A DNA stretch of 64,000 bases from Levilactobacillus tongjiangensis. Lineage in GTDB: Bacteria > Bacillota > Bacilli > Lactobacillales > Lactobacillaceae. The translations under genes and the position numbers were made by a program. Below the pieces are notes generated by a model. The model was not told where the DNA came from and did no database searches. It saw only the letters and a list, made by a program, of their open reading frames with translations. Positions 53,000-61,640 of this stretch are shown one piece after another. Where the stretch lies: assembly GCF_003946345.1 (NCBI RefSeq), contig NZ_RHNY01000007.1:94940-158939 (forward strand), given 5' to 3'. How positions within the stretch are numbered: position 1 is the first letter of the stretch; every line of letters starts with the position of its first letter.

Positions 53000-54230
53000 G
53001 TATCAAGTGGATCGGCGAGTCAAGTTGGTGCTGGATACAGGTAAGGAAAAAGTGACGCTTGAAAATCTAAACCGGCTGAATCATTTGCTGGAAATTCAGT
53101 TTAGTGTGCCATTTTCTAGTGAGCCCACACCAGATGTTGCGACAGTGACCATCATGAACCTGTCTAAGAAGACACGGGCTCTTTTTAAAAAAGGAGAGCA
53201 CGTCACACTTTACGCAGGATATAAAGGTGATGTTGGAGTTCTGACGGAGGGTAACATCAACAAAATTCCGCCTCTGCTATGGTCCGGTGTTGACTCGCAG
53301 TTCAGCTTTACCTTCATCCAGGGCGCCGACTACTCAAAAAAGAAAGATGTTTCAATCACCTTTAAGAAACAATCGGATGCTGAACAAGTTATCAAGACGA
53401 TTGCCAAAAAGTCAGGTATTCCGTTGAAATCCATCAAGCTGCAAATTCCGAAGAAATTTAAAAAGGGCTATACAGCTGATGGTCAGCCGTTAGAACTGAT
53501 TGAATCTATTGCTAAGAAGTGTGGGTCGGTTCTCCGGATTGTGCGTGGAAAATACTGCGTGGTTTATGACACCAGTGCCAGTGATCTGCAAAAGATTGTA
53601 CGGACACGACGTACTGCAGTCCGGTCGGCTCATAACCGCTATCTGACCAAGTTGAAACAGCAGGGGACGGCAGCCAAGTATCGGTCGTCTACAACAGCAA
53701 CAATCTCTAAGGACCGGGAACTTTACAAGAAGAATCTGACAGCGGCTCAGGGACGATTGGCCAAGGCTAAAACCAAGAGTGGCAAGGCCGCGGCCCAGAA
53801 ATCTATCAAACACTGGCAGCAGCGGATTAGTGATGTTGGCAGCTTGAAATCTCACAAGAATGCTGTTGAATCCTATGCCAAGCGTACCAAAGAAGTTAAG
53901 GACGCTAAGGATGATTGGATTAATGCTAAGAAGTTGTTGACCAAGGCGGAGAGGGCGCTGAAGAAGGCCGGAGGGGCCAAGAAAAATAGCACGGCAACCA
54001 AGCCTGCTGAGTTCTTACTCTCAAACGAAACCGGACTCACTGATGAGCCTGCCTACAGTGAAGATGACGATGGTGAATCTTGGAGTTTTAGTTGTCTACT
54101 GCAGCATCGAATAACGACTGATGCGGTGATCAAGGTTAAGAGTCGAAATCTTAATCGTACGATGGTCGTCGATAACGGTGAGCACGCTTATGATGGGTCG
54201 TCCTTCCTAACAACGGGGGTGCTAAAGTAA
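52989..54230 (+). CDS. Baseplate hub protein with long helical insertion
   Basis: About 413 residues from ATG 52989 (52986 also possible), after GGAGGTGATG. Residues 1-185 are hub-like beta domains (FSSEPTPDVATVTIMNLSKK, GEHVTLYAGYKGDVGVLTEG). Residues about 205-330 are an extremely basic helical insertion (RYLTKLKQQGTAAKYRSST, AKTKSGKAAAQKSIKHWQQR). The last 60 return to the hub (KVKSRNLNRTMVVDNGEHAY). The insertion may form an extended coiled spike around the hub. Confidence 0.8.
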   Translation: MAAKYQVDRRVKLVLDTGKEKVTLENLNRLNHLLEIQFSVPFSSEPTPDVATVTIMNLSKKTRALFKKGEHVTLYAGYKGDVGVLTEGNINKIPPLLWSGVDSQFSFTFIQGADYSKKKDVSITFKKQSDAEQVIKTIAKKSGIPLKSIKLQIPKKFKKGYTADGQPLELIESIAKKCGSVLRIVRGKYCVVYDTSASDLQKIVRTRRTAVRSAHNRYLTKLKQQGTAAKYRSSTTATISKDRELYKKNLTAAQGRLAKAKTKSGKAAAQKSIKHWQQRISDVGSLKSHKNAVESYAKRTKEVKDAKDDWINAKKLLTKAERALKKAGGAKKNSTATKPAEFLLSNETGLTDEPAYSEDDDGESWSFSCLLQHRITTDAVIKVKSRNLNRTMVVDNGEHAYDGSSFLTTGVLK

Positions 54231-54574
54231 TGGCCAATAAAAGACCGGAATTAAAGTTTTTTCGTTTCTTCGCACGAAAGGTAAAGCGTGAGACACATGT
54301 CCACCTACTTTGCCGAGTAGTTTCGGTAGAATCGGATCATACCTGTACCGTACAACCACAAGACCTTGCGCCTGATGGCGATAAGCGAGGGATGATTCTG
54401 AGTGTACGAATTCCTAAGCATGCTCGAGACGATGTGAAAAAGGATGTCAGCGTAAGTGTGGGCTTCTTTGATCGTGACGTTTCAGAAGCCGATGTAGGCG
54501 ATACTGGAGATATCTCAAACGCTTCGGATCGTCTGCATAGTCTGAATGATGCTTTTATCGAGGCGGTGTTTTAA
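54230..54574 (+). CDS. Baseplate spike protein (Gp138 N-terminal type)
   Basis: 114 residues. HVHLLCRVVSVESDHTCTVQ, PKHARDDVKKDVSVSVGFFD match the OB-fold start of Gp138 membrane-puncturing spikes. It is short and lacks a long beta-helix, so a compact tip. It overlaps the hub stop by one base. Confidence 0.8.
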   Translation: MANKRPELKFFRFFARKVKRETHVHLLCRVVSVESDHTCTVQPQDLAPDGDKRGMILSVRIPKHARDDVKKDVSVSVGFFDRDVSEADVGDTGDISNASDRLHSLNDAFIEAVF

Positions 54575-54972
54575 TGGAATTACGAGATTTAAAACAAGAT
54601 GAGAACGGCGATTTAGTCATCGAAAATGGTGAAATGCAGACGGTTACTGGTAAAGAGGAGTTGGCTCAAGGAATTCGCACCATCATCAGTAATCAGCTGG
54701 GGGACGCACCACTAGAACCCGATTTGGGAATGGACTATGAAAATCTTATCGGTGAAGACTTTAATGAAGCCTTTGCCCAAGCTGATTTTGAGGATGCAAT
54801 TTTGGAGCAGGAACCCCGAGTGGTAGCCATCACAGATACCACTTTTAATTTGGACCATAAAACGCGAATTTTGTCAGTAAATTTGAAAATGACCGTTGAT
54901 ATGAACCAAACAGGTATTGAAGATGATCAAGAGGAAATAGAACAGGAGGTGACGATTGATGGCGGAAACTGA
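54574..54972 (+). CDS. Sheath initiator / DUF2634 (gp25-like)
   Basis: 132 residues. MQTVTGKEELAQGIRTIISN, LGDAPLEPDLGMDYENLIGE is the gp25/GPW-like baseplate motif (DUF2634). It nucleates sheath assembly at the baseplate. It overlaps both neighbours, showing tight coupling. Confidence 0.86.
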   Translation: MELRDLKQDENGDLVIENGEMQTVTGKEELAQGIRTIISNQLGDAPLEPDLGMDYENLIGEDFNEAFAQADFEDAILEQEPRVVAITDTTFNLDHKTRILSVNLKMTVDMNQTGIEDDQEEIEQEVTIDGGN

Positions 54973-56137
54973 TGCTGAGTACGGACTAACGCCGCAAGGT
55001 TATGTAGCGGAGCCAGAGGATGCAATTCAAATTGACCTATTTGAGCTTGCTGGTAGTCTGATGGGTTCTAATATCGGGACGTCTGAAAAGTCTATCTTAG
55101 GTAGTTTTATCCGTATCGTGGCTCACCGAATGGCTAATTACGAACAAACTATCGGGAACGTTTGGGACTCGTGGTTTTTCGATACCGCAACAGGGATTAC
55201 CTTAGACAAGGTTGTTGCCTTATTAGGACTAACCCGAAATAAATCACAACCAGCTTACGTGTCTTTATCTTTTACCGGAAAAGCAGGAACAGTGATCGAT
55301 GCTGATGAGATGTTTGAAACGGAAGATGGACAAACCTTCATACTTGAAGATGCAGTTATTTTGGATGCCGATGGCAATGGTTCCGGCATTGCTGTCTCGA
55401 TGGATGAGTCAGCTGATGCGAATGTCGCAGCAGGTACGATTACTAAGCAAACCATGCCAGTTGAAGAGATTACTTCGGTCACTAATCCGGTGGCAGCGAC
55501 TGGTGGTATGACTACCGAGGATGATGAGACTTTTAAGGACCGGGTAAAAGTCTTCGAAGAATCACTTTCGGGGGCTACTCGTGACGGAATCAGATCATCA
55601 GTGGCTAACGTGGCCGGAGTCGATCAAGTGGAGGTCAACGTCAATGATACCAATGAAGTTGACAAAAATAGTGACCCACCAAAATCAATTCACGTCTATG
55701 TTGCAGGTGGCATCGATGGTGATGTAGCTCAAGCTATTAGCGATACTCTTGCTGGTGGGACTCAGACAGTAGGGTCAACGGTTTGCAAGGTGCTGGACCG
55801 TGGCGGGCACCCGCAAGAGATTCACTTTGACCGTCCAACAGGCGTGCCAATCTTTATGACGGTCACGCTTGATACTGATAGTACCTTATTTGAGACAGAT
55901 GGAATTGACCAAATTAAAGCCAACATCAAAACGTATCTTAACTCTCTAACGATGGGAGATAAGGTGCGTTTTACTTATCTCTACACTTTGGTTTATGGAG
56001 TGGTCGGCGTGACTGATGCGGAGATCAAGATTGGGCGCACAACTGATACTTTAGCAGCGTCCGATATCCAGCTAGAGACCTTTGAGTCAGCAACTTATGC
56101 TCCGGGCAATATCGAGGTGGTAACTAATGCAAATTGA
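54959..56137 (+). CDS. Baseplate wedge protein J
   Basis: 392 residues from ATG 54959 after CAGGAGGTGACG. SILGSFIRIVAHRMANYEQT, GITLDKVVALLGLTRNKSQP, ETFKDRVKVFEESLSGATRD and GGIDGDVAQAI are standard gpJ/XkdT motifs. Forms the baseplate wedges with DUF2313. Confidence 0.93.
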   Translation: MAETDAEYGLTPQGYVAEPEDAIQIDLFELAGSLMGSNIGTSEKSILGSFIRIVAHRMANYEQTIGNVWDSWFFDTATGITLDKVVALLGLTRNKSQPAYVSLSFTGKAGTVIDADEMFETEDGQTFILEDAVILDADGNGSGIAVSMDESADANVAAGTITKQTMPVEEITSVTNPVAATGGMTTEDDETFKDRVKVFEESLSGATRDGIRSSVANVAGVDQVEVNVNDTNEVDKNSDPPKSIHVYVAGGIDGDVAQAISDTLAGGTQTVGSTVCKVLDRGGHPQEIHFDRPTGVPIFMTVTLDTDSTLFETDGIDQIKANIKTYLNSLTMGDKVRFTYLYTLVYGVVGVTDAEIKIGRTTDTLAASDIQLETFESATYAPGNIEVVTNAN

Positions 56138-56717
56138 TCCAACAATTAAGGGCTTACCGCCATCTTTTGATCGGTCTACTGGGTCGAACAATTGGAAGAT
56201 GATGCAGTTGGTCGAACAGCCGATAGGTGCTGGTGAGAAGCGATTGGATATGCTGTTGAAAATGCGGTCACTAGACACTGCTGAGGGCGGATTCCTAGAC
56301 AGAATAGGTAACCTCATTGGAGTTTATCGAGGACAGATGGATGACGACTTCTATCGGCGAATGATTTACGCACGTCTTGCGCGACGTCATACCGATGGGA
56401 CCATCAACCAGATTTATGATGTCGTCTCGGTAATCCTCTCTGCGGACCCACACGAATTTTGGGTACGCCCTCTTTGGAACGTAACTGGTGAACCGATGGC
56501 CATTGAGGTATTGAATGTCCCAGCAATCTATATTGACTCGCAGGAGAAGGAGGCCTTACTTCTGGATCAAATTAGGTCATCAGTCGCAGCCCCCACGCGG
56601 GTAGCTGGAATCGGATTCCAGAAGACGGTTAAGTCCACGCTTTACTACGCAATGCAATTTCAGACGACACAGGTTATCGAATCGACGATGAGTGTGCCGC
56701 AATTAAAGGAGGGATAA
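56127..56717 (+). CDS. Baseplate wedge protein, DUF2313/YmfQ type
   Basis: 196 residues. DTAEGGFLDRIGNLIGVYRG and DDDFYRRMIYARLARRHTDG are typical of YmfQ/gpI-like tail proteins that couple gpJ to the fibre. It overlaps gpJ by 11 bp. Confidence 0.85.
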   Translation: MQIDPTIKGLPPSFDRSTGSNNWKMMQLVEQPIGAGEKRLDMLLKMRSLDTAEGGFLDRIGNLIGVYRGQMDDDFYRRMIYARLARRHTDGTINQIYDVVSVILSADPHEFWVRPLWNVTGEPMAIEVLNVPAIYIDSQEKEALLLDQIRSSVAAPTRVAGIGFQKTVKSTLYYAMQFQTTQVIESTMSVPQLKEG

Positions 56718-56718
56718 A

Positions 56719-58020
56719 ATGGTGGACAGTTCGAGAACCATTATGACTGATGCGGGTTTTGCGTTAGAAACGCGGGTCCGCGCTGATGAAACAAAGATGC
56801 AGTTTACACGGGCCGCCATTAGTACGGACGACCACTTTAGCGATACGGACGACGCTTTAGCTAAGCTAACGGAATTATCTAATATTCAACAAGACGGGAA
56901 GGTTATGGCAGTCCAAGTAATTAACACGACCACGGTTTACGTACAAGTTGATGTGAATCAGGCCGAGTCAAAGGCTGACTATCAGATGCGGTCCGCGGCC
57001 TTATATGCCAAGGATGACGATGGCACAGAAGTCTTGTATGGAGTCACCGTGCTACAGGATCCTGTCTTTGTCCACAAAGATGCTGATGGTTCCTATCTGG
57101 GTTTTGGAATTAATACCACTGTGGGTAGGGCTTCTAACGTCGTTGTAGTGGTTGATCCTGCTAATATGGTGACTCAGCAAGTATTTGAGAGTACCATGAA
57201 AAACTACTACACGAAGGCGGAAGTCGACGCCAAATTTGTCACCGACGACGACTTTGCCAGCAAGCTGCCCCAGAACATCGCAACCACCGATGCGGCCAAT
57301 ACCTTCGCCAAGTCGCAGACGCTCGCAGGGGGCGCCACGGACGGCAAGGGGAACGCGTATGCCACGACGAAAGATGTGGCCACCGATTTAAACAATGGAT
57401 TGAGTACAAAAGTTAATGTTTCAGATATGCGTAAACCTGCCAGTGATGTAGCGGGTATAGAAGAAGTTAATGCTAAGCAAGATAAGTTGGATTACACACC
57501 CGCTAACGCCGCTAACGTGGTTGCCCGCAACCCTAACACTGGGGTTGTTTCTACACCTACTGACTTCACCAAGCTCACTGTGAACGGAGGTAAATCAGTC
57601 GCTACCAGCGACGATTTGAAAAGCATTGAAGACAGCGCTTGGCGTGAAATAACTAACCCGGCATTCCAAGGGAGCTACCTCTTTAGGGACAATCAGGATG
57701 GAACAGCCAGCCTTGCCGGAACTATTTATTTTTACAATCGATCCCAACAGTATAATGGAAATGACGACTATATTGTCCCAATGCCGGATGGTTATAAGGC
57801 AACTGGAGTTGCTTCAGAAGGGTCATTAATGGGTTTTATAAACGATATGAGTGTGTCAGCTCAAGGGCTTTCAGCTTATTTTCCAGGAACCGCATTGCAT
57901 TTATACACTGTTCTTAATCAAAACAGGCCAATTTCCATTCCATTGTGTTCAATAATTAGTTCGTCAAGCACCGGAATTACAAGTAGTCCAATAGTTTTAA
58001 AAGTTGTTAAAACAAGTTAG
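56719..58020 (+). CDS. Tail fibre / receptor-binding protein
   Basis: 433 residues. Residues 1-155 (TDAGFALETRVRADETKMQF, YGVTVLQDPVFVHKDADGSY) are a virion-attachment domain of the DUF3751/collar kind. A linker with YYTKAEVDAKFVTDDDF follows, then repeats (ATTDAANTFAKSQTLAGGAT), and a beta-rich tip (YLFRDNQDGTASLAGTIYFY) that should contact the host surface. The DNA at 57,207-57,385 is far richer in G and C than both sides, a sign of mosaic exchange. Confidence 0.82.
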   Translation: MVDSSRTIMTDAGFALETRVRADETKMQFTRAAISTDDHFSDTDDALAKLTELSNIQQDGKVMAVQVINTTTVYVQVDVNQAESKADYQMRSAALYAKDDDGTEVLYGVTVLQDPVFVHKDADGSYLGFGINTTVGRASNVVVVVDPANMVTQQVFESTMKNYYTKAEVDAKFVTDDDFASKLPQNIATTDAANTFAKSQTLAGGATDGKGNAYATTKDVATDLNNGLSTKVNVSDMRKPASDVAGIEEVNAKQDKLDYTPANAANVVARNPNTGVVSTPTDFTKLTVNGGKSVATSDDLKSIEDSAWREITNPAFQGSYLFRDNQDGTASLAGTIYFYNRSQQYNGNDDYIVPMPDGYKATGVASEGSLMGFINDMSVSAQGLSAYFPGTALHLYTVLNQNRPISIPLCSIISSSSTGITSSPIVLKVVKTS

Positions 58021-58031
58021 GAGAAAAATAA

Positions 58032-58460
58032 ATGCCAATCTATTATGTAAAACCAGATTCAGATAACCAATTTCCAGACAAGGACACTGCGCCCGTACTT
58101 GAGCCAGCAGATGGCTTACGAGCGGTGAATATCCCTACTACCTTGGTTCAATACTTCACGCGATACTGGTGGATGTATGCATTCAAGGGTGACGACTCCC
58201 AAGAGGTAACAGCTCCGGGTAACTTACCCAATTTGGATATTGACTACCTGCAAGGATTGATTGACCAGCAGGGTGAACAAGCCGAAAAGCGGGATAAAAC
58301 CATCGAAGGCTTGCAAACAGCATTGGGAAGTGCCACAAAGGCTCAAGTAGAAGCTCAGCAACAGTTTGTCACTACGCAAGAGCAATTTCAAAAGCAATTC
58401 GGTAGTCTTTCGCAACAAATAGTAGCTGTTCAGAAACAGCTTGCAACTAAGGCAGAATAG
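58032..58460 (+). CDS. Tail fibre accessory protein
   Basis: 142 residues. PIYYVKPDSDNQFPDKDTAP at the start, then a coiled coil (QGEQAEKRDKTIEGLQTALG, TTQEQFQKQFGSLSQQIVAV). Not in a named family I can state. It lies between the fibre and the XkdX-like gene, as do fibre chaperones or base parts in related phages. GGAGAAAAATAA before ATG. Confidence 0.65.
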   Translation: MPIYYVKPDSDNQFPDKDTAPVLEPADGLRAVNIPTTLVQYFTRYWWMYAFKGDDSQEVTAPGNLPNLDIDYLQGLIDQQGEQAEKRDKTIEGLQTALGSATKAQVEAQQQFVTTQEQFQKQFGSLSQQIVAVQKQLATKAE

Positions 58461-58471
58461 GAGGAGTTATC

Positions 58472-58639
58472 ATGGGAAACAATCCATTTTCAGCACCAAA
58501 CATTGAAGATGCTAAGTTGTATGCTTCATGGGGCCTAGACATTAGCTACATGGTCAACTGGTGCATCACACCAGAACAGTACAAGGAGCTGACAGGTAAG
58601 GATTACACGGCACCGACGACGGATACCACAACCGCCTAG
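58472..58639 (+). CDS. XkdX-like small tail protein
   Basis: 55 residues. DAKLYASWGLDISYMVNWCI and TPEQYKELTGKDY are typical of the XkdX family, found after fibre genes in Gram-positive phages. AGGAGGAGTTATC precedes the ATG. Role unknown. Confidence 0.82.
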   Translation: MGNNPFSAPNIEDAKLYASWGLDISYMVNWCITPEQYKELTGKDYTAPTTDTTTA

Positions 58640-58668
58640 GCGCTTTTTTGATGGAAGAAGGAATTTAT

Positions 58669-59040
58669 ATGTATCATCCAATTCGAGATAATCCGCTGCA
58701 TACCGTGATTGCTTTTACTATGATTGGTATTGGCCTATTTTTGGTGGTTAGTGATCATTATTTTACTTGGCCACCAGTAGTCGCTGAAATTGCGAATGAT
58801 GATGCCGTAGGCATGATGTATGTGGTGATTGGTGTGGTTATGGCAATCTGGGTCTTGGACCCTAAGCGGTCGGTTAGGATGGATCACATCATTTTAACTG
58901 TGGCCACGTTTGCCATGGCGACCTTGTCATTTTATCAGTTCTTGCATTCAATGGTTATGGGGAGCGGAATGCCGTGGATCAGTAATGCCGCACTGACCAT
59001 TGTCATTATGATTATTGCCCGCCGCTCGGATTCAGTTTGA
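58669..59040 (+). CDS. Four-helix membrane protein of the lysis module
   Basis: 123 residues from ATG 58669, with GAAGGA six bases upstream. Four hydrophobic helices: TVIAFTMIGIGLFLVV, MMYVVIGVVMAIWVL, HIILTVATFAMATLSFYQFL, ISNAALTIVIMIIA. Not recognised. The position before the holin suggests a lysis accessory or second holin. TGA overlaps the next TTG start. Confidence 0.65.
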   Translation: MYHPIRDNPLHTVIAFTMIGIGLFLVVSDHYFTWPPVVAEIANDDAVGMMYVVIGVVMAIWVLDPKRSVRMDHIILTVATFAMATLSFYQFLHSMVMGSGMPWISNAALTIVIMIIARRSDSV

Positions 59041-59276
59041 CTGAGAGATATTTGCATCAGATATATCTAATCATGTCAGTTGTAGCCGGTATGATTGCGG
59101 CATGGTACACCAATCGAATATCACGGAAGAAGTCTAATCGTGAAGAATGGCAAGGACTGTACATGGAGATGAAGACGCGAACTGATGAAGCCGAAAAAAG
59201 AAATCATGAACTCATTATGGAAAACGAACAGCTACGAATTGAAAATGCAGAGCTCAAGAGTCAGTTAAAATCCTAG
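59037..59276 (+). CDS. Small membrane-anchored coiled-coil protein
   Basis: 79 residues starting at TTG. One helix (YLIMSVVAGMIAAWYTN) and a charged coiled coil (EEWQGLYMEMKTRTDEAEKR, ENEQLRIENAELKSQLKS). Topology recalls small spanin-like or DUF2746-like lysis accessories. Function not known. Confidence 0.6.
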   Translation: MTERYLHQIYLIMSVVAGMIAAWYTNRISRKKSNREEWQGLYMEMKTRTDEAEKRNHELIMENEQLRIENAELKSQLKS

Positions 59277-59287
59277 GAGGAAAAAGC

Positions 59288-59806
59288 ATGAATGAATTTA
59301 CGAAGATTATTAAATTGCTCAATGACACCGGTATCTTAGGTGTCTTAATTTTTGCCCTGGTTGGCTGGTTTACCCGGATCAATCCGGCATTGAAGACCAA
59401 GATTGCGGCGAATAAGTCCGCTACTCAGCGCGAAGTGTTAGGCATGTTAGACACATTGGCGTTCAGCGCTGTTAACAAAGCGGCTACTAATTATGAAATG
59501 CCAGGGGAAGAAAAGCGTGAGCAGGCGATTGCTGATGTAACAGGCCAAATGAAAGCATTTGGTCATGACAGTCTGGCACCGGCAATTATTTCAGCAGCCA
59601 TTGAAAAGGCATATCAGTCGATGACAACAACAGATACGAAAGCCCAAGCAAAACAGGCCGAATACAATGCCGCTCTGGCGGACACAGAGCAAGCGTTCGC
59701 TGATAAGCAAGCACAACTGGACAAGCAAGCTGCGACAGTGCCCGCTGAACCAGCACCCTTAGATGTACCCGAAAAGACGGCCACTACGGAGGGAGATGCA
59801 AAGTAA
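59288..59806 (+). CDS. Holin, LLH family
   Basis: 172 residues. One strong helix (TGILGVLIFALVGWFTRI) and a conserved part (ATQREVLGMLDTLAFSAVNK, PAIISAAIEKAYQSM) fit phage holin LLH. The C-terminus is an Ala/Gln-rich extension. It forms the membrane lesion that frees endolysin. CTAGGAGGAAAAAGC before ATG; one-base overlap with the endolysin gene. Confidence 0.88.
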   Translation: MNEFTKIIKLLNDTGILGVLIFALVGWFTRINPALKTKIAANKSATQREVLGMLDTLAFSAVNKAATNYEMPGEEKREQAIADVTGQMKAFGHDSLAPAIISAAIEKAYQSMTTTDTKAQAKQAEYNAALADTEQAFADKQAQLDKQAATVPAEPAPLDVPEKTATTEGDAK

Positions 59807-60858
59807 TGCCGCATTATGATGTTGTGGATACGTCCAATAACAATGGAATCATGACCGTTGCCAATTGGCGTTCGATGAAGAAGTATGGCGTCAAAGCCAT
59901 GATAGCTAAGCTATCCGAGGGCACGTACTTCACTGACCAAACGGCCAAGCCAAGCATTCGTAACGCGATTACTGCTGGTCTACACGTCAACGGTTATCAC
60001 TTTGCCCGATTTACGACGGTAGCTGGGGCTAAGTCCGAAGCTCAGATGGCAGCCCGAAGTGCGTTTAAGGCAGGATTGGGCAAGAACAGTGTGATCGTAC
60101 TTGATTTTGAAACCACCAACTCTGGTTGGAATCAGAACTCTAAAATCGTTAAAGCTTGGATTAACGAAGTTCATCGCATGGGCTATCCCAAAACGGACGT
60201 CTATACGATGGGTAGTTGGATTAATTCGGTACCTTTAAACAACTCTGGCCGTGGTGGTTGGGTGGCTAACTATCCTTATAACCCGTCCGGGTTTAAGCTT
60301 TATACCGGATATAATGGCTGGCAATGGACGTCAAGCATGCACTTCCCAGGTTGCTATGGGACGTTCGATGTGTCCCAGATGTACTCAAACTACTACTATG
60401 GGACAGCCACTAAGGCAGCTAAGCCGAAGAAGGCCATCTACTACCGGTACAATCCTAAGATGATCTACGCCCGGACGCCGATTAATCGCTACAAGGACGT
60501 TGCCTTCAAGCACAAAGTAGACAACTTCCCGGCCAGCACAGTATTTGCGATCGCCAAAGTGATTAACTACGGCAAAATTACCCGGTTCCAGTTGGCAAAC
60601 GGCTATTACATCACGTCTAACCAAGCCAACGTTAATCGCTTATACTATTCTGTTGATGGCGGTGTCAAACGAGTAAAGTCTGTACGCGGTACTCACCGGT
60701 ACAAGGATAAGGCCCTTAAGCATGTTGTCGACTGGCAACCAGCTGGGACTGAGTTTGATGTTGCTAAGATCGTCAAGTACGGGGACACAACTCGAATCCA
60801 ACTGGCTAACGGATACTATATCAGTGGAAACAAGAAGATTAACAGTTTTATCAAGTAA
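59806..60858 (+). CDS. Endolysin: GH25 muramidase with two DUF5776-like wall-binding repeats
   Basis: 350 residues, no signal peptide, so export depends on the holin. GH25 catalytic domain about 1-195: DVVDTSNNNG with the first Asp, then VIVLDFETT with the DxE pair, and YTGYNGWQWTSSM near the end. Two repeats follow (about 208-285 and 286-350): YRYNPKMIYARTPINRYKDV and HRYKDKALKHVVDWQPAGTE, each ending in IQLANGYY or FQLANGYY, as in DUF5776. It cleaves beta-1,4 bonds in peptidoglycan. Confidence 0.93.
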   Translation: MPHYDVVDTSNNNGIMTVANWRSMKKYGVKAMIAKLSEGTYFTDQTAKPSIRNAITAGLHVNGYHFARFTTVAGAKSEAQMAARSAFKAGLGKNSVIVLDFETTNSGWNQNSKIVKAWINEVHRMGYPKTDVYTMGSWINSVPLNNSGRGGWVANYPYNPSGFKLYTGYNGWQWTSSMHFPGCYGTFDVSQMYSNYYYGTATKAAKPKKAIYYRYNPKMIYARTPINRYKDVAFKHKVDNFPASTVFAIAKVINYGKITRFQLANGYYITSNQANVNRLYYSVDGGVKRVKSVRGTHRYKDKALKHVVDWQPAGTEFDVAKIVKYGDTTRIQLANGYYISGNKKINSFIK

Positions 60859-60863
60859 CACAC

Positions 60864-60899
60864 GAAGGCGCTCACTCCTAACGGGGTGGGCGCTTTTTT
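60864..60899 (+). terminator. Terminator of the late operon
   Basis: AAGGCGCTCAC with a short loop pairs with GTGGGCGCTT, then seven T. It lies 6 bp past the endolysin stop and separates the late genes from the cargo genes. Confidence 0.88.
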
Positions 60900-60971
60900 T
60901 GATGTTGACATTTTTTTAATAAAATGGCAAACTATTAACATAGCATGTGTGAGGTAAAGGAGGAAAGCAAT

Positions 60972-61640
60972 ATGTATCAACTTGAAGGCCTATTGAAAAG
61001 CCAATGTGATCCAAAGTTATCCGGCGTTATGTCGATGACAATTAAGCACGCCTCAAAGGCATTTAATGAGTTCATTAGTGGTAACCCGGTTCTGAAAGAG
61101 AACGATTTTAGAAACTCATATGGGTATTTACGTCATAGCTTCGTTGACTATAGTATGAAGTGGGCAGTAAGAGAAGGCTTAATCGATGGAGATATCCTAA
61201 GTGGTACTTCTAGTAAATATTCTAACGGGCATACCTATCTCTCTCTTAAAGTAAAGGGAGCAGTTATAAGCCCAGTGAAAACGCGAGGTCCAAAAGCTAT
61301 CCCGCGCAAAGCATTATATCGGCAGAAGCTTGGACTTATGAATCAACAAATTAGTCTTTTCGATGATCCTAATGATCCATTAAATAGTCAAGTTGACATT
61401 AATGCACCGACCTTTCTTTTGTTAACATATGGTGGGAGAGACTATGGACTGGATTACATCGAGCTTGGTTTGCCGGATGTAGACACTGGAAAATGGATTG
61501 GTCAAGTTAGCATATTGCATGCTCCAATGGTTATTTCTAGTGCAGAGCAGACTAAAGCAGCTGATAAATTAGACCTTAGCCTCACATCTATGTCCAAGAA
61601 ACTATTGGAGGATGGAAAAAATGGAGAATACTCGGTTTAA
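60972..61640 (+). CDS. Prophage cargo protein, partner of XRE-ImmA protein
   Basis: 222 residues from ATG 60972, which has AAAGGAGG 7 bp before it. Segments: SMTIKHASKAFNEFISGNPV, YLRHSFVDYSMKWAVREGLI, ISLFDDPNDPLNSQVDINAP, LLLTYGGRDYGLDYIELGLP. Not recognised. TTGACA at 60905-60910 hints at its own promoter, so it can be expressed in the lysogen. The 3' end overlaps the XRE-ImmA start by 20 bp, a coupling typical of toxin-antitoxin or defence pairs. Confidence 0.75.
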   Translation: MYQLEGLLKSQCDPKLSGVMSMTIKHASKAFNEFISGNPVLKENDFRNSYGYLRHSFVDYSMKWAVREGLIDGDILSGTSSKYSNGHTYLSLKVKGAVISPVKTRGPKAIPRKALYRQKLGLMNQQISLFDDPNDPLNSQVDINAPTFLLLTYGGRDYGLDYIELGLPDVDTGKWIGQVSILHAPMVISSAEQTKAADKLDLSLTSMSKKLLEDGKNGEYSV

